Shown piece by piece: positions 6,140 to 12,205 of a stretch of 12,840 nt of DNA (position 1 is its first letter; each line of letters opens with the position of its first letter). The notes below the pieces were generated by a model. That model saw only the letters and a list, made by a program, of their open reading frames with translations. It was not told the DNA's origin and did not search any database. A program made the translations under genes and the position numbers. The stretch is from Bacillota bacterium (GTDB taxonomy: Bacteria > Bacillota > Bacilli > Calditerricolales > Calditerricolaceae): assembly GCA_017577925.1 (NCBI GenBank), contig PKQU01000033.1, positions 1-12,840 on the forward strand, read 5' to 3'.

Positions 6140-7108
6140 GTGAAGCTCGGCGTCTTTACCGTTCTGTTCCGCGACATGCCCTTTGAGGCGATGCTCGATT
6201 TCGTGAAGGCGCACGGTATCGAAGCGGTGGAGATCGGCGCGGGCGGCTATCCCGGAAAGGATCACTGCGATCCCGCGGTGCTCCTGGCCGATGAGGCCAA
6301 ACGCAAGGCGTTCAAAAAGGCGGTGGAGGAGCGGGGACTCCTCATCAGCGCCCTCAGCGTGCACGGCAACCCCCTACACCCGCAGAAGGAGGTGGCGCAG
6401 CGCTTCCACGACGACTTCGTGCAAACGGTGCTGCTGGCCGAGCAGTTGGAGGTGCCCGTGGTCAACGTCTTTTCCGGCTGCCCGGGCGACCACGAAGGGG
6501 CCAAGTACCCCAACTGGCCGGTGATGGCCTGGCCGCACGACTTTCAGGAGGTGCTGGAGTGGCAGTGGCGGGAGAAGATTATCCCCTACTGGAAAGAGTG
6601 GGGGAAGTTTGCGGCCGATCACCACGTGAAGCTGGCCTTTGAGCTGCACGGCGGCTTCTCCGTCCATTCGCCCGACACGCTGCTCAAGCTGCGTGAGGCG
6701 GTGGGCGAGGTGATCGGGGCCAACCTCGACCCCAGCCACTTGTTCTGGCAGGGCATCGATCCGGTGCAGGCCATCCGCATTCTGGGCAGCGCCGGGGCCA
6801 TCTTCCACGTGCACGCCAAGGATACCGGGATTGATTGGGGCAATGCGGCCCGCAATGGGCTCCTGGACGCCCGTCCCTTTACCGACCTTGCCAATCGCAG
6901 CTGGATCTTCCGCACCGTGGGCTTTGGCCATGACCTGAAGGTGTGGCGGGACATTGTCAGCGCGTTGCGCCTGGTTGGCTACGACTATGTGCTCAGCATC
7001 GAACACGAGGATGCCCTCATGTCGCCGCAGGAAGGGTTCCGCAAGGCCGTGGCCAACCTCAAGCAGGTTATAATGGAAGAGCCGGTCGGCGACATCTGGT
7101 GGGCATAG
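6140..7108 (+). CDS. Sugar phosphate isomerase/epimerase-like TIM-barrel metalloenzyme (AP endonuclease 2 superfamily)
   Basis: A 322-residue xylose-isomerase-like TIM-barrel protein. Members isomerise or epimerise sugars and inositol derivatives or, in some clusters with Gfo/Idh/MocA enzymes, cleave 3-keto-glycosides. Probable divalent-metal ligands are Glu168 (FELHGG), Asp197 and His200 (NLDPSH), His223 (FHVHAKD) and Glu288 (IEHED), the expected pattern for an active member. Family landmarks include EAVEIGAGGY (28-37) and VVNVFSGCPGD (107-117). Two GTG starts are possible: GTG 6134 is one base from AGGAGG (6127-6132), GTG 6140 is seven bases away. I choose 6140, which gives MKLGVF, a typical first strand. 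The length is slightly above the usual 280-300, with a Trp-rich stretch (about 126-155) and a DIWWA tail. The real substrate is unknown; the neighbours tie it to the two dehydrogenases and the importer. Confidence 0.85.
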   Translation: MKLGVFTVLFRDMPFEAMLDFVKAHGIEAVEIGAGGYPGKDHCDPAVLLADEAKRKAFKKAVEERGLLISALSVHGNPLHPQKEVAQRFHDDFVQTVLLAEQLEVPVVNVFSGCPGDHEGAKYPNWPVMAWPHDFQEVLEWQWREKIIPYWKEWGKFAADHHVKLAFELHGGFSVHSPDTLLKLREAVGEVIGANLDPSHLFWQGIDPVQAIRILGSAGAIFHVHAKDTGIDWGNAARNGLLDARPFTDLANRSWIFRTVGFGHDLKVWRDIVSALRLVGYDYVLSIEHEDALMSPQEGFRKAVANLKQVIMEEPVGDIWWA

Positions 7109-7160
7109 GGCGAAAGCCTGTCAACCGCACGCTGAATCCGATGGGGAGGGAGGAACAGCC

Positions 7161-8462
7161 ATGCGCGCATGGCGAAAAGCGCTCAGCGGCTTGCTTGCCG
7201 CAATGATGGTCATTTCCCTTGCCGCCTGCGGTTCGGGAGGCAATGAAGCGGCGCCTTCCGGAGACGGTGGCGGGGCGAAAAGCGGGGAAAAGGTCAAGAT
7301 CGTGTATGCCCGCGGCAAAGACGTGACGGGGGCGACGCTAAAAATCGTTGAGGAATTTGAAAAGCGGCACCCCAACATCGACGTGGAATTCCGCGAAATG
7401 CCGGCGGATACGGGGCAAAGCCACGACCAGTACGTGACGATGCTCAGCGCCAAGTCGGACGAGATTGACGTCTTCGACTTGGACGTGATCTGGCCGGCGG
7501 AGTTCGCCCAGGCCGGGTATCTCCTGCCGCTCGACCGCTTCATCGAGCGGGACGGCATCAACCTGGACAACTACATTCCCGGCGCTGTCGAGGCGGGGAA
7601 CTACAACGGTCAGCAGTGGGCGATGCCCAAGTTCCTCGACGCTGGACTCCTGTACTATCGAAAGGATTTGGTGAAGAATCCGCCCAAGACGTGGGACGAG
7701 CTCCTGGCCCAGGCCAAGGAACTGAAGGGCAAGGGTGGCACGCAGTTTGGCTACCTGATGCAAGCGAAGCAGTATGAAGGCCTGGTGTGCAACTTCATCG
7801 AGTTCATCGCCTCCTATGGCGGAAAGGTGCTCGACGACAAGGGCAATGTGGTCATCAACAGCCCCGAGACGATCAAGGGTCTGAAGAAGATGATCGAGAT
7901 CGTCCGGTCCGACGTGGTCCCGCAGAACATCACCACCTTCACCGAACTGGAGACGCACACGGCGTTCATCGAGGGCCAGGCGCCGTTCACCCGCAACTGG
8001 CCGTACATGTACGCCCTGGTGCAGGACAAAAACCAGTCGAAAGTGGTGGACAAGGTTGGTGTGGCGCCGTTGCCTGCGGGTGACGCCGGTTCCGTGGCGA
8101 CGCTAGGCGGCTGGCTGACGGGGATCAACAAGTACACCAAGCATCCGGAAGAGGCGTGGGAGTTTGTCAAGTTCATGACCGGTCCGGAAGGGCAAAAGAT
8201 CACGGCCATCTATGGTGGCTCGTCGCCGACGTACCTCCCGCTGTATGACGATCCGGAGGTGCAGAAGGCCAGCCCGTTGTTCTCCGAAAAAGAATACGTG
8301 GAAGCGGTCAGCAAGGCGGTGCCGCGTCCAGTCACGCCGGTGTATCCGAAGATTTCCGACATCATCCAGATTGAGGTGTCGAAGGCGCTGGCCGGCCAGC
8401 AGACGGCGGAAGAAGCCGTCAAGAACATGGAGCAGAAGCTCAAGGAAGTGCTCGGGAAGTAA
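7161..8462 (+). CDS. ABC transporter sugar-binding lipoprotein (solute-binding family 1)
   Basis: A 433-residue extracellular substrate receptor for carbohydrate import, anchored in the membrane by lipid. The N terminus is a lipoprotein signal peptide: basic start, hydrophobic core 8-20, lipobox LAAC with Cys23 as the lipidated residue, then a Gly/Ser/Asp-rich tether to about residue 45. The mature part has family 1 (MalE/trehalose-maltose type) landmarks: a FEKRHPNIDVEF strand, a DLDVIWPAEFAQAGYLLPLD segment, TRNWPYMYALV, and a LGGWLTGINKYTKHPEEAWEFVKFMTGPEGQ region near the C terminus. The protein is complete. The ATG at 7161 follows GGGAGGGAGGA. It lies 52 nt after the isomerase gene and upstream of its permeases, separated from them by a 15-bp perfect stem-loop. 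The family suggests an oligosaccharide or glycoside ligand (disaccharide-like), but identity cannot be read from sequence. Confidence 0.93.
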   Translation: MRAWRKALSGLLAAMMVISLAACGSGGNEAAPSGDGGGAKSGEKVKIVYARGKDVTGATLKIVEEFEKRHPNIDVEFREMPADTGQSHDQYVTMLSAKSDEIDVFDLDVIWPAEFAQAGYLLPLDRFIERDGINLDNYIPGAVEAGNYNGQQWAMPKFLDAGLLYYRKDLVKNPPKTWDELLAQAKELKGKGGTQFGYLMQAKQYEGLVCNFIEFIASYGGKVLDDKGNVVINSPETIKGLKKMIEIVRSDVVPQNITTFTELETHTAFIEGQAPFTRNWPYMYALVQDKNQSKVVDKVGVAPLPAGDAGSVATLGGWLTGINKYTKHPEEAWEFVKFMTGPEGQKITAIYGGSSPTYLPLYDDPEVQKASPLFSEKEYVEAVSKAVPRPVTPVYPKISDIIQIEVSKALAGQQTAEEAVKNMEQKLKEVLGK

Positions 8463-8496
8463 GGGTGTCCGTCGCCTGCTCGCGGCGCCAATATGC

Positions 8497-8547
8497 GGAA
8501 GTTAAGAGCCGTAGCCTTCGCCTGCGGCTCTTAACTTCCTTTCCTTT
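8497..8547 (+). terminator. Strong stem-loop between binding-protein and permease genes (attenuator or mRNA-stabilising hairpin)
   Basis: GGAAGTTAAGAGCCG (8497-8511) is perfectly complementary to CGGCTCTTAACTTCC (8525-8539). Three inner pairs extend it around a CCTTCGC loop. It is followed by TTTCCTTT, a broken T tract that could terminate part of the transcripts. A hairpin here would allow high binding-protein expression with lower permease expression, as is common in binding-protein-dependent importers. It lies within the 135-nt gap between the two genes. Confidence 0.7.
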
Positions 8548-8559
8548 ACGTCTGGTTCA

Positions 8560-8578
8560 TCGATTTCTGTCGATTTCT
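8560..8578. repeat. Tandem TCGATTTCT half-sites upstream of the first permease gene
   Basis: TCGATTTCT occurs at 8560-8568 and again at 8570-8578, ten bases apart, about one helical turn. TCGATTTC is the right half of the cluster's operator. They may be degenerate LacI half-sites or chance; no full palindrome is formed. The ribosome site and ATG of the permease follow at 8581-8598. Confidence 0.3.
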
Positions 8579-8597
8579 CCGGAAAGTAGGTGATTCA

Positions 8598-9983
8598 ATG
8601 CGGCAGACCAACTTGCGGCAAACGGTTGACCCGTCGGCATCCTCGTCGTCGACGGAAACGAACCCACCGACGCGGCGCAAGGACCGTTTCCCCTTGCGGC
8701 TTTCGGAGAAAACCATCGGGTACCTGTTCGTCCTGCCGACGATCCTCCTCATCGCCGCTATCGCTATCTGGCCCGTTGTGCGCTCGTTTTGGCTCAGCCT
8801 GTACGACATTCGCCTCAACGATCCGGCGAAAACGGCCATTCACCGGACATACGGCCTCGATATGGAGGTGTATGCAGGCAAATACCCGCTCCTGTTGCGG
8901 GCGCTTGACCGGGAGATCAAGCAGGCTGACGCGCCAACGAAAACGTCCTTGGCCCAGGCCAAGGACCGGCTGGAGAGCCTTCATGACGAGCTGATGAAGG
9001 ACGAGGACTTTGCCGAGCGCTGGGAGGAGGTGAACCGGCTGCTCGACGCGTTCCAGCCGGTTCCGCCGAACCTCAAAACTGTCGACCTTGATCGGGATGA
9101 GGCCGAACGCGTGAAGGCGACGCTGCGCGATGTGGAAAAAACCCTTGCCCAGATTGACCCCGCCAAACTGCAGCGTCCCAACGACGTTACCGGGCTCCTT
9201 TCCGGCATCAGCGGCGCGCTGATTGAGCCCAATTTTGTCGGGTTTGCCCACTACACGCGCTTTCTCCACGAACCACGCCTGTGGATGGCGTTGTGGAACA
9301 CCACGGTGTTTACGGTTGTCTCCGTCTCCCTTGAGCTGGTGCTGGGCCTGGGCATCGCGTTGCTCATCAACCGGTCCTTTAAAGGGCGCGGGCTTGTGCG
9401 CGCGGCGGTGTTGATCCCCTGGGCCATCCCCACCGTCATCTCGGCGTTAATGTGGAAATTCCTCTACGACGGGCAAAACGGGATTGTCGCCAAGCTGTTT
9501 GCTGAGATCGGGATCATTGACAACATGGCCACCCTGCTCACCACCAAATGGGGCGCCATGTTCGCGGTGATCTTTGCCGATGTGTGGAAGACGACGCCCT
9601 TTATGGCCCTGCTGCTTCTCGCCGGTCTGCAGACGATTCCCCAGTCGCTCTATGAAGCGGCCGAGGTGGACGGCGCGTCGCGGATCCAGCAATTCTTCCG
9701 TATTACCCTGCCCCTCTTAAAGCCGACGATCCTGGTGGCGCTGTTGTTCCGCACGCTCGACGCGTTCCGCGTCTTTGACCTCATTTACGTGCTGACCGGG
9801 GGCGGTCCGGCCAACTCGACGGAGACCATTTCCATCTACGCGTACAAGACGATGTTCGCCCAGCTGAACTTCGGTGCCGGATCGGCCTTGTCGGTGATCG
9901 TCTTCCTGTGCGTGGCCCTCATCAGCATCTTCTATATCAAGCTGTTGGGCGCCAACGTGCTGGGCGAAGAGAAGGCGCGGTAA
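8598..9983 (+). CDS. Sugar ABC transporter permease, MalF-type, with large extracytoplasmic insertion
   Basis: An integral membrane subunit of a CUT1 sugar importer. It is 461 residues, against about 290-310 for most Bacillota homologues. After a hydrophilic Ser/Thr-rich N terminus comes membrane segment 1 (about 40-62), then a charged, helix-forming region of about 135 residues (about 74-210) rich in Glu, Lys, Arg and Leu, then EPNFVGFAHYTRFL, where the standard family sequence resumes. Later membrane segments are near 232-256, 268-290, 318-345, 374-396 and 427-449. The ATPase-contact EAA loop is EAAEVDGASRIQQFFRITLPLLKP (354-377), intact. The ATG at 8598 follows AAGTAGGTGA. The insertion lies outside the membrane between segments 1 and 2, unlike the E. 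coli MalF P2 loop between segments 3 and 4, and may contact the binding protein. The partner permease starts 16 nt after the stop. Confidence 0.92.
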   Translation: MRQTNLRQTVDPSASSSSTETNPPTRRKDRFPLRLSEKTIGYLFVLPTILLIAAIAIWPVVRSFWLSLYDIRLNDPAKTAIHRTYGLDMEVYAGKYPLLLRALDREIKQADAPTKTSLAQAKDRLESLHDELMKDEDFAERWEEVNRLLDAFQPVPPNLKTVDLDRDEAERVKATLRDVEKTLAQIDPAKLQRPNDVTGLLSGISGALIEPNFVGFAHYTRFLHEPRLWMALWNTTVFTVVSVSLELVLGLGIALLINRSFKGRGLVRAAVLIPWAIPTVISALMWKFLYDGQNGIVAKLFAEIGIIDNMATLLTTKWGAMFAVIFADVWKTTPFMALLLLAGLQTIPQSLYEAAEVDGASRIQQFFRITLPLLKPTILVALLFRTLDAFRVFDLIYVLTGGGPANSTETISIYAYKTMFAQLNFGAGSALSVIVFLCVALISIFYIKLLGANVLGEEKAR

Positions 9984-9998
9984 GGAGGGGAAGCCCAG

Positions 9999-10826
9999 AT
10001 GTCGAAAAAGGCAGGACCCGGGTTTTACGTGTTTCTGGCCGTGTTCGTCTTCGTGGTGCTGTTCCCCTTTTTCTGGCAACTGCTGGCCTCGTTCAAGCCA
10101 CCGAACGAGCTGTTTGGTGAGGCGGCCTTTCGCGTCTGGATCGACAACCCCACGCTGGACAACTACGTGCGGGTCTTTTCCCAACGGCCCTTTTTGACAT
10201 ACCTGTGGAACAGCACCGTTGTTGCCACGCTGACCACGGCATACTGCCTGGTCGTCGCGTCGCTGGCCGCCTATGCGCTGGCACGGCTCGAGTTTAAGGG
10301 CAAGGCGGTAGTACTTGGTCTTGTGCTCGCCGTGTCGATGTTCCCTCAGATCGCCACTATTTCGCCTATCTTCCTGTTCATGCAGGAAACGGGGCTGACG
10401 AACAGCTATCTGGGCTTGATCCTGCCCTACACCACCTTTGCTCTGCCGCTGGCTGTGTGGAACCTGACTGTGTTTTACCGGAAAATTCCTGTTGATTTGG
10501 AGGAAGCGGCCAAGATCGACGGGGCGACAGTGTTGCAAACGTTCCGCAAGATCATTCTTCCTCTGGCCATGCCGGGCACGTTTACCACAGCCATCCTCGT
10601 CTTCCTGGCGGCATGGAACGAGTTCTTCTTCGCCTTGACGATCAACACCGAAGAGGCGATGAAGACCGTTCCGGTGGGCATCGTCATGTTCCAGGGCCAG
10701 TACACGATCCCGTGGGGCGAAATCGCCGCCGCGTCGATCATCGTGACCATTCCGCTGGTCATCATGGTCCTTATTTTCCAGAAGCGGATTATCTCGGGGC
10801 TTACGGCGGGCGCGGTGAAGGAATGA
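9999..10826 (+). CDS. Sugar ABC transporter permease, MalG-type
   Basis: The second membrane subunit of the importer, 275 residues, the usual length. Membrane segments lie near 9-30, 72-95, 104-126, 136-158, 191-211 and 242-262. The ATPase-contact EAA loop is EEAAKIDGATVLQTFRKIILPLAMPG (168-193), intact. The ATG at 9999 follows AAGGAGG (9982-9988), which overlaps the preceding stop, so translation of the two permeases is probably coupled. No nucleotide-binding subunit follows; the gene is the last of the cluster and is closed by a terminator. A shared MsmX-type ATPase encoded elsewhere is likely, as is usual in Bacillota. Confidence 0.93.
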   Translation: MSKKAGPGFYVFLAVFVFVVLFPFFWQLLASFKPPNELFGEAAFRVWIDNPTLDNYVRVFSQRPFLTYLWNSTVVATLTTAYCLVVASLAAYALARLEFKGKAVVLGLVLAVSMFPQIATISPIFLFMQETGLTNSYLGLILPYTTFALPLAVWNLTVFYRKIPVDLEEAAKIDGATVLQTFRKIILPLAMPGTFTTAILVFLAAWNEFFFALTINTEEAMKTVPVGIVMFQGQYTIPWGEIAAASIIVTIPLVIMVLIFQKRIISGLTAGAVKE

Positions 10827-10880
10827 GCCGCGCCGGCCGGCTTGGCCCCGGCTTTCGCGCGATTCTGGTATCCCGTGTAG

Positions 10881-10915
10881 GTGCCCCCGCGAAAGCTCGC
10901 GGGGCGCTTTTTTTT
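10881..10915 (+). terminator. Intrinsic terminator of the sugar cluster
   Basis: CCCCGCG (10885-10891) pairs with CGCGGGG (10898-10904) around an AAAGCT loop. GTG/CGC extends the stem past one bulged C, and a run of eight T (10908-10915) follows. A smaller GCCGG/CCGGC hairpin with TTT lies just upstream (10836-10855). Together they close the transcript after the second permease and isolate the alcohol dehydrogenase gene. Confidence 0.9.
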
Positions 10916-10986
10916 GGGCTTGGGGGTACGTACGCGGGCGAACAGTCGGGCGCGATCCGCTCTGTGGCACGGCATCCAATCGCTGG

Positions 10987-11015
10987 TTGACTATGAATGG
11001 TCCTTTACCTATAAT
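10987..11015 (+). promoter_or_regulatory. Sigma-A promoter of the alcohol dehydrogenase gene
   Basis: TTGACT (10987-10992) and TATAAT (11010-11015) are separated by exactly 17 bp, one base from a perfect consensus promoter. The expected transcription start is near 11021-11023, giving a 5' leader of about 75 nt. The region is strikingly AT-rich compared with the rest of the window. Confidence 0.85.
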
Positions 11016-11067
11016 AATTTTAACAATCTTATAAACATAATTGTCAGAAGTATATTGATAAAATTGT
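11011..11067. repeat. Imperfect AT-rich inverted repeat in the alcohol dehydrogenase promoter and leader
   Basis: ATAATTTTAACAATCT (11011-11026) matches the reverse complement of 11052-11067 at 13 of 16 positions, with 25 nt between. It spans the -10 region and leader, so it could be a regulator site or a leader hairpin. Low base complexity makes chance pairing possible. Confidence 0.3.
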
Positions 11068-11078
11068 AAACGTATACA
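11065..11078 (+). promoter_or_regulatory. cre-like site upstream of the alcohol dehydrogenase gene
   Basis: TGTAAACGTATACA fits the cre consensus TGWAARCGYTWNCW at 13 of 14 positions (A instead of T at position 10). It lies about 43 nt downstream of the predicted transcription start and 19 nt before the ATG, a roadblock position for CcpA. Confidence 0.55.
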
Positions 11079-11097
11079 GGGATGGGAGGGGATGCTC

Positions 11098-12111
11098 ATG
11101 AAGGCTGCGGTGGTAAACCAATTTAAGGAAAAGTTGGAGATCAAGGATGTACCGGTTCCCGAAATCGGACCGGGAGAGATTCTCGTGAAAATTAAAGCGT
11201 GCGGCGTGTGCCATACCGACCTGCATGCCGCGCATGGGGATTGGCCGGTAAAACCAAAGCTTCCCTTGATCCCAGGGCACGAGGGCGTTGGTGTCGTGGA
11301 GGCGGTTGGCCCGGGGGTCACCTCGCTCAACGTAGGCGATCGGGTGGGGATTCCCTGGCTCCATTCCGCATGTGGCGAATGCGAGTATTGTTTAACCGGA
11401 CAGGAAACGTTGTGTCCGCACCAGCTGAACACCGGTTATTCGGTGGACGGATGCTACGCCGAATATTGCAAGGCTCCCGCATCTTACGTCGTAAAAATCC
11501 CCGACAATCTGGGATTTGAGGAAGCGGCGCCGATCTTTTGCGCGGGAGTAACAACGTATAAGGCGTTGAAAGTTTGCAACGCCAAACCGGGTGACTGGGT
11601 CGCCATCTACGGCATTGGCGGTCTGGGCCACGTGGCCGTGCAGTATGCCAAGGCCATGGGATACAACGTCGTCGCCGTCGATCTGGTCGATGAGAAGCTG
11701 GAGCTCGCGAAAAAACTGGGTGCGGACGCAACCCTCAACGGGACGAAGGTCGATCCGGCGCAGGAGATTCAAGCGCGGTTCGGCGGTGTGCAAGCGGCGA
11801 TCAGCGTGGCGGTAACGAAGAAAGCGTTCACGCAGGCGTACCATTCCCTGAAGCGCGGCGGCACCCTGGTTGTCGTCGGGTTGCCGAATGACGAATTGCC
11901 AATCCCTATTTTTGACACGGTTCTCAACGGGATCACGGTGAAAGGGTCGATTGTGGGAACGAGAAAGGACTTGCAAGAGGCCTTGGAATTTGCTGCCCAA
12001 GGAAAGGTGAAGGTCAACATCGAGACCCAGCCCCTGGAAAAGATCAATGATGTATTTGCGCGTATGGAAAAGGGGCAGATTCATGGTCGCGTTGTCCTCA
12101 CCTTGGAGTGA
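11098..12111 (+). CDS. adhT: Zinc-dependent alcohol dehydrogenase, ADH-T type
   Basis: A 337-residue cytoplasmic NAD-dependent primary alcohol dehydrogenase interconverting ethanol and other short alcohols with aldehydes. Catalytic zinc ligands are Cys38, His61 and Cys148, with Thr40 and His43 in the proton relay; the structural zinc is held by Cys92, Cys95, Cys98 and Cys106. The Rossmann domain has GIGGLG (172-177) and Asp195 at the end of the second strand, which favours NAD over NADP. From memory, length and residue numbering match Geobacillus stearothermophilus ADH-T, and long stretches (for example around CGVCHTDLHAAHGDWPVKPK) look near-identical. Two ATGs compete: 11092 abuts GGGAGGGG (11084-11091) and 11098 lies six bases from it; I choose 11098, which gives the family N terminus MKAAVV. 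It has its own promoter and a cre-like site, so it is a separate unit from the sugar cluster. Confidence 0.95.
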   Translation: MKAAVVNQFKEKLEIKDVPVPEIGPGEILVKIKACGVCHTDLHAAHGDWPVKPKLPLIPGHEGVGVVEAVGPGVTSLNVGDRVGIPWLHSACGECEYCLTGQETLCPHQLNTGYSVDGCYAEYCKAPASYVVKIPDNLGFEEAAPIFCAGVTTYKALKVCNAKPGDWVAIYGIGGLGHVAVQYAKAMGYNVVAVDLVDEKLELAKKLGADATLNGTKVDPAQEIQARFGGVQAAISVAVTKKAFTQAYHSLKRGGTLVVVGLPNDELPIPIFDTVLNGITVKGSIVGTRKDLQEALEFAAQGKVKVNIETQPLEKINDVFARMEKGQIHGRVVLTLE

Positions 12112-12132
12112 GCGGGAAACAACGGGATGGGA

Positions 12133-12167
12133 AAACGCAGTCGGGGGAAGGCATCCCGGCCGCGTTT
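12133..12167 (+). terminator. Possible weak terminator after the alcohol dehydrogenase gene
   Basis: AAACGC (12133-12138) can pair with GCGTTT (12162-12167), and within it CGGG (12142-12145) with CCCG (12155-12158). No T-run follows beyond the TTT of the right arm. An alternative CGGGATG/CATCCCG pairing (12123-12129 with 12152-12158) competes. It lies in the 94-nt gap before the nitronate monooxygenase gene, where I see no clear promoter. Confidence 0.25.
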
Positions 12168-12205
12168 GAGCGTGAACATGGGACGGGGGGGATATAGAGA
12201 AGAAC

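Noticed and set aside
11041..11061. TTGTCA...TTGATAA considered as a Rex (redox) site for adhT
   Set aside because: It does not match the TTGTGA/TCACAA half-sites well enough.
9717..11432. Long minus-strand open frame (571 codons) across the permeases, terminator and start of adhT
   Set aside because: It runs antisense to three well-supported features, including a terminator and a promoter, has no recognisable domain and reflects few stops in the opposite strand of GC-rich coding DNA.
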